Shown: one piece after another, positions 1-10,260 of the stretch
Position numbering within the stretch: the stretch's first letter is position 1
How the letters are laid out: each line of letters opens with the position of its first letter
Assembly (NCBI RefSeq): GCF_964656455.1
Contig: NC_135726.1
Location: 3,668,001-3,732,000, forward strand
Direction of reading: 5' to 3'
Source of the DNA: Halichoerus grypus
Lineage: Eukaryota; Chordata; Mammalia; Carnivora; Phocidae
Length of the DNA: 64,000 nucleotides
Notes under the pieces: generated by a model
Seen by the model: only the letters and a program-made list of their open reading frames with translations
The model's database searches: none
What the model was told of the DNA's origin: nothing
Translations under genes and position numbers: made by a program

Positions 1-59
1 CGCCCCCAGCCCCCCTTCTCTTGTCCCCAGAGGGGCCCCAGGGGAGCAGAGACTGATAT

Positions 60-240
60 ATGCAGGCACTTTCTGGATTGATTGCACACAACGGTCCTGG
101 GAGCCAGGCAGTGTTAGCCCCCATTCTACAGATGGGAAGGGAGAGGTGCGGAAAAGCTAAAGACTCTGCTGGGGAGTCAAGGGTGGTCTCCACGGAGGGC
201 TGGACTGATTCCAAGGCCTGCAGCTCTTTCCAGGGAGCCC
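60..240 (-). mobile_element. MIR SINE fragment
   Basis: Reads as a reverse-orientation MIR: a 'gccaggcagtg' word, then 'cccccattctacagatgggaa' near 120-140, then a diverged body ending in a 'ggcctgcagctcttt' word. MIRs are ancient tRNA-derived SINEs shared by mammals and are not expected to be active. The ends are approximate because the copy is diverged. Confidence 0.55.
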
Positions 241-1148
241 AGGGAGCTATGGGAGAGCAGGGGCAGAGGGCAGAGTTCAAATGAAAAACAGGGGTGCCTC
301 CCCAGCTTCTGGCCCCACGAGGGGTCGGGCCATGAACGCCCCCTTAGCCCACCACCGCATGCATGCCCCACGGAGGGTTCCAGTCCCGGAGGCCTTCGGT
401 GACCTCCTGCAGACCCAGGGTCTCCTGCTGCGAGGCTGTGGGCAGACAGCGTCCAGCTGGTCTGGGCCCCAGAAGGGACAGAGAGCTGCAGGGCCAGTGG
501 TAGGCCTCGTAAATCACAGGAAGATGCAAGGACTCGGAGGAGGGGAGACAGGCGGGGCAGGGGGTAGGGTGTGGGGCACACAGAGGCCCATCTTCTCTCT
601 CCAATTCCCTCCCCGGTGCCCAGCCTGCAGGACCCAGAAAGGGGCCTGCACTCCGAAAAGAATATTCGAGATCATGGGGGTTTTTTTGTTTGTTTTCTTT
701 TAAAATAAATGGATCTGCCTCTGGGTTGCTGGAGAAAGGCAGAGGCGCCTCCCACCCCATTTCTGCTGCAGTTACCCCCCCCTCCCCCGCCTCGCCTCTG
801 AATAGCCCGCCAGTCTGCTGGGGAGCTTGAAAGGCGTTTGGAGAGTTTAGGCGGGAGAGAAAAGGCCTCTGCTGGCTTCCTTTGTTGGGAAAGGGCCCCC
901 GCTGGGCCTTTATCTGGCTCCACCAGCTCTTCCTGGAGCCTCAGAGACACCCCCAGAGGGGAAAGAGGAAGCCAGCCCTTCAGGCCTCCCGTCCCTCCTG
1001 GGGTGCAGGACCCCCCACCCAGGCCAGCACCTCCGGGTCCTCCACTCCCTGGGGGCTTGGTTTGAGAGAGGAGGGGGTGCCAGCTTGGGACAGCACCCCA
1101 AGTGCTCTGCTGTCCTACATCCCTGGCCTGGCAGGACCTGAGCTCCCT
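241..1148. other. Unique GC-rich non-coding stretch
   Basis: No gene or recognisable repeat. Open frames on both strands overlap one another and show no domain. The one departure from GC-rich background is the T/A-rich patch near 655-870, listed separately. Confidence 0.6.
655..870. promoter_or_regulatory. Candidate regulatory island (A/T-rich patch)
   Basis: A T-rich run followed by 'aaaataaatgg' (about 680-712) leads into C-rich and purine-rich sequence in otherwise GC-rich DNA, with no repeat I recognise. The mix resembles mammalian conserved non-coding elements. Conservation is not visible from one sequence. Confidence 0.22.
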
Positions 1149-1195
1149 AGCATTTATTGAGCACTTACTGCATGCAGCACTGTCTGAGTGGTCTT
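1149..1195 (-). mobile_element. MIR/L2 3'-end fragment
   Basis: 'agcatttattgagcactta' at 1149-1167, followed by a 'gcatgcagcactgtctgag' word, is the reverse complement of the end shared by MIR and L2. The rest of the element is not recognisable. Confidence 0.6.
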
Positions 1196-2124
1196 CTGGG
1201 ACATGACCTGGGGGGGGGGGTCAGCGGGATCCAGGTGTGGCCAGGGATCCATGCGAGGCATTTGGGGGGCAGAGTGGGGGCCCCAATAAAGAGGACTCAG
1301 TCCTCCTCTCTAGGAATTTGCCATCCTTCCAATGACCTAATATGCGGAAGGGGAAAATGTGTGACCCTGAGAGTTCCTTCCGTTTTCCCCCATCTGTAAA
1401 ATGTGTGTGTGGCGAGGGCCAGGTGACCTGAACCCATGCAGCCCAGACCCTTTATGTTGCAAAAACAGATTATATTTCCTAAAATGGCCACGATGGTACT
1501 TCCCGTCCCCCCACGCTATTCCGGAACCTTCAGTTTTGGCTCCTGCCCTTGAACCTGGGAAGGGAAAGGGCTCTGTGACAGCCTCCACTGACGGGGAAGG
1601 GGCAGAAGTGGCTGGGTGACCAAGGAGGCTTGCTCAAAGAGGTGATTTGCTTCTGTCCATCTCTTTGACTCGGGACATTTGGGCTCGGGGCCGAGCCACC
1701 CCGGAACAGCGGCCACAGGGAGACGCCAGCAGGGGCTTAGCCCTCGGCTGACGGCCTGCCCCAACCTGTTAGCTGTGCACCGTACGTGCGTGCACGCGCG
1801 CCATCTCGGGGCTGGCCCTGCGGGGCGGCCTGTGTGGACGCGCCCCTTCCGCGGCGGCCCAGCACTGGTAGGACGGCCTCAGCTAACACGGTGCCATGTG
1901 GAGCGGAGACAGGCCCTCCGTGCCAAGCCTCACCCAAACTGCAGATCTGTGAGCAAAAAGCAGCGGGCTTGGGGGTGGCTGGTCACCCAGCAGCAGACAA
2001 CCTGGAGAAATGTTTCCAGGCAGTCTGCTCCTAGGCTGACAGGGACCCCACAGAACTCGGCACACAGCACGCCCCCACAAATACTTGCTTGTCGGCTCTG
2101 CAGCAGGAGCTAAAACCCGGACCC
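1196..2124. other. Unique GC-rich stretch with a small CpG cluster
   Basis: No supported gene. A short CpG-dense patch lies near 1780-1860, with alternating 'gtgcgtgcacgcgcgcc' potentially able to form Z-DNA. It is too short for a CpG island. A 'cccccatctgtaaaatg' word near 1387-1403 may be a tiny MIR remnant. Confidence 0.5.
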
Positions 2125-2337
2125 TAAGTCCTTCCTAAGTGCCAGGCACTGTTTGAAGCGTTAAACTCATTTCATCCTAACAACGTTCGTTCTCATTTTA
2201 CAGATGAGAAGCTTGAGGCACAGAGAGGCTCAGTAAAGAGCTTGAGGTCACACAGCCAAGAAGAGGTGGAGTGGCACTCAGACTGGGCCACGGGGCCCAG
2301 AGTCCTCGCCCTTAACCATTAGGCTCTCCTGCCCCTC
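2125..2337 (-). mobile_element. MIR SINE, nearly full length
   Basis: Clear reverse MIR with all main blocks in order: 'gtgccaggcactgtttgaagc', 'aactcatttcatcctaacaac', 'cattttacagatgagaagc', 'gaggcacagagaggctcag', 'gaggtcacacagccaagaag', and 'cccttaaccattaggctct' at the end. This is one of the best preserved MIRs in the window. Confidence 0.9.
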
Positions 2338-2524
2338 CCAGTGGTTGCGATGGTCCCATGTCCCCGAAAAGGCCAGGAGGGCCCCTGGTTCCAGAAAAAC
2401 GTATTCTTTCCAACGAAAAGATGTTAAGAGCAAACGGACAGGCCATTTGGCCGTTCTTCTGTGCCTGTAAAATTCTTCACATGAATCTATTTAAAAAATC
2501 AATTACAAAAATATCCTTTATGAA

Positions 2525-2760
2525 TCACAGGGCCTAGTTTTTTTTTTTTTTTTTTTTTTAAGATTTTACTTATTTATTTGACAGAAAGAGACAGCGAGAG
2601 AGGGAACACAAGCAGGGGGAGTGGGAGAGGGAGAAGCAGGCTTCCTGCCGAGCAGGGAGCACAACACGGGGCTTGATCCCAGGACCCTGGGATCATGACC
2701 TGAGCCGAAGGCAGACGCTTAACAACTGAGCCACCCAGGTGCCCCTCACAGGGCCTGGTT
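2525..2760 (-). mobile_element. Can-SINE (SINEC) with target-site duplication
   Basis: A reverse-orientation carnivore SINE. A T run (2538-2559) corresponds to the A tail, followed by 'aagattttacttatttattt', a CT-rich-derived purine stretch, and a tRNA-like head ending 'actgagccacccaggtgcccc' at 2745. A 15-bp target-site duplication flanks it: 'tcacagggcctagtt' at 2525-2539 and 'tcacagggcctggtt' at 2746-2760, with one mismatch. The tail and body wording is arctoid-like. Can-SINEs derive from a tRNA and are moved by L1 machinery. Confidence 0.95.
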
Positions 2761-2897
2761 TTTTATCTGAAAACCATGATCGTGATCGAGTGAGAACTTG
2801 AAGGGACAACCGTGAGCCCCGAGAGGTCAAAGCAGTGTGGGACATAAAGAAATAAACTGTGTAGGCCAGGCCCAAAGCATGCCCTCGCCACCAAGGC

Positions 2898-2990
2898 TTT
2901 TTTTTTTTTTTTTTTTTTTAAACTGAGCTATAATCTACATTTCATAAAATGCACCATTTTAAAGCGTCCAGAATCTGGCTCGACTTGATA
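2898..2990 (-). mobile_element. L1 3'-end fragment
   Basis: A T tract at 2898-2919 is followed by 'aactgagctataatctacat' and 'aaaatgcaccattttaaagcg', which match the reverse complement of old mammalian L1 3' ends. It lies about 140 bases past the Can-SINE. Only the extreme 3' end survives. Confidence 0.7.
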
Positions 2991-3631
2991 GCCTCCTGAG
3001 ACTCTGACTCATAAGCTCTGGTCTCCCAGTGCCCTCCGACCTTCCACCTTTTCTAAGGGCTAGAAAGTGGAAGTGGGCAGGGGATCTGACCCCGTGATCC
3101 TGTGGTCTCCACCAACCTTCAGAAGATTCCAGACATGCTGAGCCTTTGGCACGAAGCGCTGTCCCTCAGACCGCGTCTCCCCCCTTGGTGGTGGCACAAA
3201 ATCGCCTCGTCGGACCACGGACCTCACTTTGGGTTTGGAGACTGTGGCGCTCAGAGTCCCAGGCCTACCTGAAACTGGCTTTCCCGCTGTTCTCCAAGGT
3301 TCTGTCTCCACCGTGAACCACAAAGGCTTAGCGGCAACAACCCACGGCGCCCTGTTCTGTTTTCCCTTTCAACAGCTATTTCGGGAGGCAGGAGACAAAG
3401 TGGAGCGAGCATCAGCTCTCCCCTCAGACCGACCCGGGGCCCAGTCCCTGGGTGGGGGGGTCTCTCACCAGCAGTGACCCCCCATCTGGCAGAGCCTTGG
3501 TTTCCTGAAATGTGAGCAGAGATAACAGGCCTCGCCCGGCAGAGCCCTCGAGGGGCCCCGCACAGTGTCCCCGGGGCGGCCGAGCTCAGGCCTTGGGCCC
3601 AGCCACCGCCCCCCCCGAATGTTAGCTCTTC
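2991..3631. other. Unique GC-rich stretch
   Basis: No supported gene. A weak MIR-like block ('agccttggtttcctgaaatg', 3493-3512, plus strand) is the only repeat trace. Confidence 0.5.
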
Positions 3632-3790
3632 CCACAGCCGCCGCATAAACAGCCCGCTGGTCAGCGCATGTGGCAAATTCACCTCTGATTAGGTTCGTGT
3701 ATTTATTTTTCTTTGCAATAGGGTTTGGAAGTGCAAACAGTGTGGCCGGTTACAATGTTTCCAGAAAGCTCAGGGAGTTCTAGGTCACTC
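3632..3790. promoter_or_regulatory. Candidate regulatory island
   Basis: Non-repetitive AT-richer island containing 'cataaacagcccgc' (forkhead-like), 'ctgattaggttcg', 'gtgtatttatttttctttgc' and 'ggttacaatgtttcc'. These resemble forkhead, homeodomain and SOX-like sites and stand out against GC-rich flanks. Regulatory function is inferred from composition only. Confidence 0.3.
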
Positions 3791-4165
3791 TGGGTGGGCC
3801 GCTCCTCCCCAACCCCCCCCAGCCCCACGCCCCTGGCTTTGAGGGGACTGACCCCATCGGGCCCTATCAGACCTCGACTGGCCGCCGGGGACGGCAGAGG
3901 ATGCTCTGTTTCCTGGAACGTGTGCCCACGTGACACGGAGCCGGCCTCTGGTGGACAGCAGTGTTGAACTTGGAAAGTGACACTGGACTCTGGGTGGCCG
4001 GGAGGGTCCACGCATCCTAGCCCTTCTGGCCGGCGTGGCGCTGGGTGCAGAGCCCTGGGTGCCTTCCCACGCACGCCCAGGGCCCGATCAGCAACAGGCC
4101 TCCCCGCCGCTGCCTGGGGAGGGAGGCTCAGTGGGGGACACCACCCTGGTGTCACAGAGCCAGAT
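3791..4165. other. Unique GC-rich stretch
   Basis: No gene, RNA or repeat recognised. Confidence 0.5.
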
Positions 4166-4250
4166 TCCGGGGCTCTACCCCCACAAGCTCAGGGACCTTG
4201 GGCATGTTCCCAACCCCCCTGTCCTCTTGGTAAAATGGGGCTGTTAGTCA
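4166..4250 (+). mobile_element. MIR fragment
   Basis: Forward MIR core: 'cagggaccttgggcatgttc' and 'ctcttggtaaaatggggctg' match the MIR blocks for the 'ttgggcaagt' and 'tctgtaaaatgggg' regions. The 5' part is diverged. Confidence 0.65.
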
Positions 4251-4289
4251 AGATTGGAATTCAATCAGCTGCGGACAGAATTCTCCACC

Positions 4290-4395
4290 CCCCCCCCCGA
4301 CCTTGTTTCAAATAAATACATAAAATAGATAGAAGCAGACTAGCATAGCAGGGAGTGGGGCGGGGGGTGGGGGGTGGGGGGAGAGGGAGGGATGG
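4290..4395. repeat. C- and G-rich low-complexity tract
   Basis: A poly-C run of about ten bases near 4290, an A/T-rich spacer with 'aaataaatacataaaataga', then G-rich 'ggggtgggggg' words near 4360-4392. The G runs could form a G-quadruplex on the plus strand. Confidence 0.6.
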
Positions 4396-4497
4396 AGCTG
4401 ACCCCTTCGCTTCCCCTCCCTTTCCTCCCTGACCTGAGGTCCCCGAGGCCCCTCTGCTGAATACACCATGTTGAGGACCCTTTGGCATCCCAAACCA

Positions 4498-4872
4498 CAA
4501 GCATTCATTCAGGCTACAAATTAGCTGAGCACCTACTAAGTGCCGGGAACTGTTTAAGGAGCTGGGAATATAGCTGTGAACAGGACAGATGGGGCCCCTA
4601 GTCTTCTGGACTCCTAGAAGGGACACGATGGAAAAGAAATAGGTGCTTCACCGGAGGGAAACCAAGAGCCATGTGAAGAGCACCACCTCCCGAGGGAAGC
4701 GAGGAAGAGAGCTCTGAGTGCCTTCCTGGCAGGAGGACCACCGATGATGCAAAGGCCCTGAGGCACCAGCATCCCCGGTGCTCTGGAGGCACAGCAAGGC
4801 CTGTGTGGCTGAGGCAGCCAACAGCAGTGGGAAGAAAGGAGGCGAGAGAGACAGCGAAGGGGTCAAATCTCA
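4498..4872 (-). mobile_element. L2 LINE fragment
   Basis: Reverse L2: 'gagcacctactaagtgccgg', 'gaactgtttaaggagctggg', 'atatagctgtgaacaggaca', and 'gcaaaggccctgaggcacc' near 4750, in the order seen in L2 3' regions. The following MLT1-type LTR appears to interrupt it, since L2-like sequence resumes near 5300. Confidence 0.75.
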
Positions 4873-5230
4873 GTGTGGTGGGCTAAGTGTACAGAGGTCC
4901 ACAGCATCCCCCCAAAAAGTCATGTCCCCCTGGGACTTCCGGATGTGAACTTATTCAGAAGCAGGCTCTCGGCAGATGCGATGAGTTGATGTGAGGTCAC
5001 CCTGGACTAGGGCAGGCCCTAATTCGATGAAAGTGTCTTTATAAGAAGGGGAGAGGATGCAGAGGAGAAGCCTGGGAGGAAGCAGAGGCAGAGGCCGGAG
5101 GGACGTGGCCACAGGCCAAGGGATGCCTGGATCCCCCCCAGCCCTGCAAGAGGCAGGAAGGACCCTCCCCGGGGGCCTCCAGAGGGATCGTGGTTTTGCA
5201 CTTCTGCTCTCCAGAGCTCTAGGAGAATCG
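4873..5230 (+). mobile_element. MLT1-type LTR (ERVL-MaLR)
   Basis: Contains the order typical of these non-autonomous LTRs: 'cccccaaaaagtcatgtccc', 'ggcagatgcgatgagttgat', 'gtcaccctggactagggcag', 'gtgtctttataagaagggg', 'ggaagcagaggcagaggccgg' and 'ccaagggatgcctgg'. The subfamily is not assigned. The 3' end is diverged. It lies within an older L2. Confidence 0.75.
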
Positions 5231-5289
5231 ATGTCTGCTGTCCTCTGTCACGGCCACCCCCAGACACCCTACACCCGGGGAAGGACGTT

Positions 5290-5390
5290 GCCCTCATCTG
5301 GGGAGAGATGCGGGTCAACGCAGGCTCTGAGTGCAAGCAGGGCACGATCTGATGGGCATCTTCAAGGGCCAGGTGGCATCCCGTAGCCCA
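5290..5390 (-). mobile_element. L2 LINE fragment, probable continuation
   Basis: 'gagtgcaagcagggcacgat' followed by 'ctgatgggcatcttcaaggg' resembles the L2 block downstream of the piece at 4498-4872, in the same orientation. This suggests one L2 split by the MLT1-type insertion. Confidence 0.45.
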
Positions 5391-5689
5391 CCCTGTCCAC
5401 CCCCGCCTCTGAGTTCTCGAACTCAAGCCCGCATCCATGACACCAGGCTCCTGGCCTCAGAGGGGGCTGATGGGCGCAGCGTCCTGGAGGAGAAAGAAAA
5501 ACCACCCACGGCCTCTGCTCACCCAGGGGCCCTCGGGTGACACACGCCTGCCCGGCCATGCGCATCCCAAGTGTCTGCGCTCTCTGTGGGAGGCTGATCG
5601 GGGCCCTGCCCGCGGCGGGCCACAGCCGCCCACCTGGCTTTCCACGCGGGCCCCTCCGGAGGCCCCGGGAACAACAGCAGAACGGATCT
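5391..5689. other. Unique GC-rich stretch
   Basis: Nothing recognised. Confidence 0.5.
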
Positions 5690-5880
5690 GCCGGCCCAGA
5701 CTGGTTCTCCCTGTTGCCTTATTTAAAGTTTACCAGACAGATTTTCTGCTCTGAAAACTTGGAGCCTGTCATTATCCACCCCAGAACCTGTAATTTTTTT
5801 TTTAAAAGAACAGCCCGGAAGGAGCAATGAGTCAGCTGGGTAGCGTCAGCTCCACGCTTCGCCCGTCGTGAGCCGGGGGA
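5690..5880. promoter_or_regulatory. Candidate regulatory island with AP-1/MARE site
   Basis: AT-rich island with 'ccttatttaaagtttacc', 'gcctgtcattatccacc', a T9-A run, and TGAGTCAGC at 5828-5836, a close match to the AP-1/MARE core. A second 'gcgtcagc' follows 17 bases on. No repeat recognised. Function inferred only. Confidence 0.33.
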
Positions 5881-5924
5881 CGAGGTGAGTCGAGTCCGGG
5901 ACGGAGGGAAAGGTCACCTGCTGA

Positions 5925-6030
5925 CGCAACAAGCATTTATTAAGCACCTTGTGTTTGCCAGGCACCAAGCTAGGCGTCTCCACAAACACAGCTTCTATCA
6001 GTCTGGCACCATTTTACCGAATGTGCACGA
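5925..6030 (-). mobile_element. MIR fragment
   Basis: 'caagcatttattaagcacct', 'gtgtttgccaggcaccaagc', and 'ggcaccattttaccga' match the reverse 3' half of MIR. Confidence 0.75.
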
Positions 6031-7089
6031 TTTGTGGAAAAGCCTCTAAAGAAAGGGCAAAGCGGGTAAGACCCAAGGCCAGCCGGAAATAACTGGGTAC
6101 AAGGCCGGATCGGATGTGCAAGTACCCCCAGGTCGGGCCTCTAAGGGGGAAGGGAAGGAGAAAGCCGAGTGAAATAACACAGGGGCTGTGGGCCTGTGCT
6201 CTGGGCAGAACCTCAGCTTGCTCGCGGGTGAATGGTCGTGCTCCTGGCTGCCGGCCGGGCCTTGCACCGTAGCCACCAAACTCAGATGGGAGGTACCCGA
6301 GGAGCCCTCCCCACGATGACCTCCTCTGCTGACACTCGCCACCCCAGCCCAGCCCAGCCTGGCTGGATCCAGGGAAGGGGGAAGACACCGGGAGGCCCAG
6401 CTGTTGCATGGACAAGGATGAGGCCCAGGAGCTGACTTCCGGCCTGCTGCGGCCTGGCTATGGTATCACTCGATCTGGAAGTTTCCGTGAGGATTCCCTC
6501 CGCACTGACTGTCAGCCTCAGGTCACACACCTATACTTCCCTCACAAATTTCTGTCGACTGGCGGTGGATAGCTCTGAGACCCCAGCCCAGCCCTGGGGA
6601 ATCTGTCTGCATGTCAGGGCAGAAGGGGAGAAAAGGGGGGCAGAGCCAGGCCCCACAGTCTCTCGTCAGGGGGAACCCCCACCCCACCTATCCGAGCTAC
6701 AGATTACCCCGGGCTTTCCAAATGAGCTCATGGGCACCAGCGGCTGGGCCACACGCCCAGTTCCCGTGTTCCTTAAAAACACGACCCGATTTATAACCTG
6801 CTTGGAAGGCACATTGCTGAGGGAATTTGTGGTTGCCGAGATTATTTCAGAGGTGAGAATGTTAAGGCCCAAGGTCACTTCATGCCAGTTCAACATCATG
6901 GGGTGAGCCAACAGCTCAGGTGGCCCGAGATCTGACAGTCGGGCAGCCCCGTGTCTCCTGGTTCTAGCTCTGGGGGAGAGGAGCTGAGGAACCACGTCCT
7001 CACAGGCCGTTTGCTGCAGAGCCTGCCCAATGGGCTTGGGGTGGCCATGCCAACGCCCCGGCAACCGTGACCCTGATGATGGCCCGCGT
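6031..7089. other. Unique stretch with an AT-richer patch
   Basis: No supported gene. Near 6770-6900 there is an AT-richer patch with 'gagattatttcagaggtgag' and 'caaggtcacttc' (nuclear-receptor half-site-like), which may be regulatory. The 148-codon open frame across it (6460-6906) shows no known domain. Confidence 0.45.
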
Positions 7090-7250
7090 CCCACGAGTGC
7101 CTGCCACTGCTCCGAGTGTGTCCACATCCATGCCCTCAGTCCCTGCGACTATACACTACTGTCGTTTCCATTCTACAGATGGGAAAACTGAGGTCCAGAG
7201 CAGATTAATGACTTGTCTTCCCGGAGCAGCCAAAGCCCAGAGAGAGATGC
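7090..7250 (-). mobile_element. MIR fragment
   Basis: 'ccattctacagatgggaaaa', 'ctgaggtccagagcagatta' and 'atgacttgtcttccc' mark the reverse MIR core. The outer parts are diverged. Confidence 0.8.
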
Positions 7251-7945
7251 CCTCTCCAAGAAGGGCCCCTTCAGTCTTCGCTGGACCCCAGTGGTCACCG
7301 CTTGCAAAGGGCTGGCTCTCCTAAGGGGCCTGGTGATAGGTGCCCCCTCCCACAGCCTCCTGCCCACCTGCATGCGGTCCCTGCCACGTCACCCTGGGAC
7401 TGCTCACCTGCCCTGTTCGAACTGTGCCCTGCCCCACTGCCAGACCTTGGCAGATGCTAGTCTCCCTGCCTGGCATGCCAACCCCTCTCTTTCTCTGCTT
7501 TCTAGAACCTTCTGAGTTCTTTCGAAGGCTCGACTCAGGCCCAGATGGCCTGGGAACCCCAGCACTGGTAAGATAGGGCTCTTGTCTTCATTTGGGTCCC
7601 CCAGAAGCTGACCCTGAGACTGGGACTGGAGTGGACAGGGGACCTGGATGCATGGGTTGGGGGTGGGAGGGGAGGCAAGAATCAGAGGAGTCAGTGGGGA
7701 GCTACACTGTGGGTGGCGGGGACTCAGTCCCTCTGGGGAGCTGGGGGCTGTGTAGACCAGGGTTGAGCCACCCGAGTGGGAGGAGGCTGGAGGGTTTGCC
7801 TTCTCCCCAGCCCCACTGGCCACAGAAGGCAGAGAAGCCCTGGCGGTGGGCCAAGCTCTGGGAGAGGCGGGGTGCCTCCGGGTTCTGACCAATCAGAGCA
7901 GACACCTGCTGTCAGGTGACAAAAGCCTGGTCTTGCTCCCATGCT
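7251..7945. other. Unique GC-rich stretch
   Basis: No gene or repeat recognised. Confidence 0.5.
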
Positions 7946-8012
7946 ATCCTCAGAGCACAGCACCTGGGCCACACACAGTAGGTGCTCAGTGAATGCTCGT
8001 GGTTTAATAGAC
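7946..8012 (+). mobile_element. MIR/L2 3'-end fragment
   Basis: 'cacagcacctgggccacaca' then 'cagtaggtgctcagtgaatg' is the forward 3' end common to MIR and L2. Confidence 0.7.
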
Positions 8013-8740
8013 ACACAGCAGCATGGGGTGGGAGACCCTTCCATGCCCTTAGGGGAGAAATGTGCCTCTGCCGTAGGCCCCAGTGGATAGCTCGATGGCC
8101 ACCAGTGGGCAGGGGGCTTGGTGCGCTCCTACAGGGCCAGCCCCACGCCCTAGGAATGCAGGAAGGAAGACACAAGCATCAGGGTGCCGCTTCTGGGCTC
8201 CTGCTGTGATTACTGTTGACTCAAGTGGCAGCTCATTCAATATTTAAGCTCTGTGCCGCCTTCCCCCCACACCCTGCTGGGCTGCAGCCAAGCCAGATCG
8301 AGTTACCTGAGCAGCTCGGGCGTTCACACCTGCCCAGGTTCTGCTCTGCACGCCCCTGTTGAGAGAACGGGTCCTCCTGCCAAGGGGACGCCACCTCCCA
8401 GCTCCCCAGACACACAAGGAAACAAGCCCCCAGGCCATTATGGACCACGATGCCTGTGAAGCCCCATGGGGTCAGGATGGGGGGAGTGGGGCAGCAGGGG
8501 TTCCCAACCTCTCAATCTGCTGCAAAGATCACAGGTGATTTCTGTGGCCTCTCTGCAGAGGACCCCTGTGGCCCTTGCAGGTGTCCTGGCCCTTGGAAAC
8601 ACCCGGGGCACTGACTTACCACTGCCCCCTACTGGCCACGAGCAGGACCCTTCACTTCTCTGAGCAGCTCCCTCCCGAGCCAGGGGGAGAGAAGGTGCCT
8701 GGACCGGGAGTTGGGAGTGTGGGTCCCAGACCTGCTCATC
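8013..8740. other. Unique GC-rich stretch
   Basis: No gene or repeat recognised. Confidence 0.5.
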
Positions 8741-9195
8741 CAGTGCCATGGCCACAGGCCATACGTGGCTGTGGAGCCCTCAAAATGTACCCCGTGGCCC
8801 TCGAGATGTACGGTAAGTGGACACACCAGGTTTGCTAGGAAGGTAAGATCTCACGAATGATTCAATGCATCGATTACATGTTAAGATGATAATATTTTGG
8901 CTACCCATTAAAACGTATTTCACCTTTTTTTACTTTCCCATCCAGTTTCATGGAGATATAATTGACCGACGACTTGTAGAGGCTTCAGATGCGTACAACA
9001 CAATGATTTGATGGGTATGTTTACTGCAAAACGATCACCATGATAAGTTTTGTTAACATTCATCACCCCGTGCAGTTACAAAGTTTTCTTTCCTTGTGAT
9101 GAGAATGTTTTTACTTGTTTCTAACGGGGCTACAGGAAATTTCAGATTACAAATGTGGCTGGCGTGGTATTTCTACTGGGCAGGGACGCTGCTGG
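8741..9195. mobile_element. hAT-Charlie element (MER33-like), split by an L1 fragment
   Basis: The left part (8741-8941) has 'ggccacaggccatacgtggc', 'gattacatgttaagatgata' and 'aatattttggctaccc'. The right part (9108-9195) has 'ttacaaatgtggctggcgtgg' and 'tatttctactgggcaggga'. Together they follow the order of a roughly 320-bp non-autonomous hAT element that I recall as MER33. The family name is from memory; the split architecture is visible in the sequence. Confidence 0.7.
8942..9107 (-). mobile_element. L1 3'-end fragment nested in hAT element
   Basis: 'tttcatggagatataattga', 'gcgtacaacacaatgatttg', 'gcaaaacgatcaccatgata' and 'catcaccccgtgcagttaca' match the reverse complement of L1MA/L1MB-type 3' ends. 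'tttttactt' occurs on both sides and may mark the insertion site. Confidence 0.85.
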
Positions 9196-10199
9196 AGAAG
9201 CTAATGGGCTGCTATGAAGTTTCCGGTAAATCACTTGACCCTTTGGAAACCAGCAGACAGACCAGATGGCCTCTGGCGTCTGTCCGGCTGGGACAATTTG
9301 TGGCCCTGAGCAGTGGCCTGGGAGCAGCCCGAGCACAGCCCTGCGGGAGCAACAGACCGGAGCATGTGGGCCACTCCCCTCCGACCTCGCCTTCCACCTC
9401 TCCCGGCCCCCACCTGGGGCCCCACACCTGCCCTGCCCTCCCAGGAGCAGGCCCTGACAGCTGCTGGCCCCCCCACGCTGCGGGCCCGGGTCTGGTTTAA
9501 GGATGCACCGGGCTGCCTGGCCCTCAGGACTGGGCAGGGATAAACGTGGCCACCGGCCTCCAACCCCCTCTCCCTCCACAGACCCCTCCTTCTCCTTCTC
9601 GGTCTAATCTAACTGCACAGAGGTGTCCCTGCAAGTCTTGGAGGAAGACAGTAAAGGCCAAAGGTCACCGGATGCCTCAGCCGCTGTGTCCAGATGGGGC
9701 GAGCCGGGATATGTGTGAACCAAGCCACACATACTAGCCAGGCCTCTGTGTGGTCCCGGGACACACACGCACGCACGGCAGATTTTCTGAACTGGCTCTG
9801 ATTTGAAACACTGTGACCGGTTGTCCCTCCGAACCGTCCAAATGTCCCAGGTGTTCTGACGCATCAGGGCAAACGCAGGGACAAGCGCCAGTTTGCATCT
9901 TGATCAAGAGATGAAGGCCCCCCATCTCTCAGCTAGGAAGGATGGGCCCTGGGACCGCTCTGCCTCTCTCAGCTGATGCCCTGAAAGATAAGTGAGAAAC
10001 AGAGACCACAGCGGTGCCTGCCCTCAGGGGACCCCGCCTGCGGAGATAGGGCTCCGGAAACAGCAGGAGAAAAATGCTGGCTGGAGAAAGGTTAGTGCTG
10101 GAGACAGGAGAGGCGGCTCCGCGCTGCGGGTTCTGACAGATATGACCCCGGATGGCGGCACGCACCTGTGAGTGCGCAAGAGGAGGCCGACCTCGGGGA
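9196..10199. other. Unique GC-rich stretch
   Basis: No gene or repeat recognised apart from scattered C-rich runs. Confidence 0.5.
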
Positions 10200-10260
10200 G
10201 CAGGCGGGGGGGGGGGGATGGAGGGAGCCCAGGTGTGTGCGTGTGTGTGCACATGCGGAG
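10200..10260. repeat. G run and imperfect TG repeat
   Basis: A G run near 10206-10218 is followed by 'gtgtgtgcgtgtgtgtgcac' near 10232-10251. Short and interrupted. Confidence 0.7.

Noticed and set aside
1780..1860. CpG island
   Set aside because: The CpG cluster spans under 100 bases, too short for an island.
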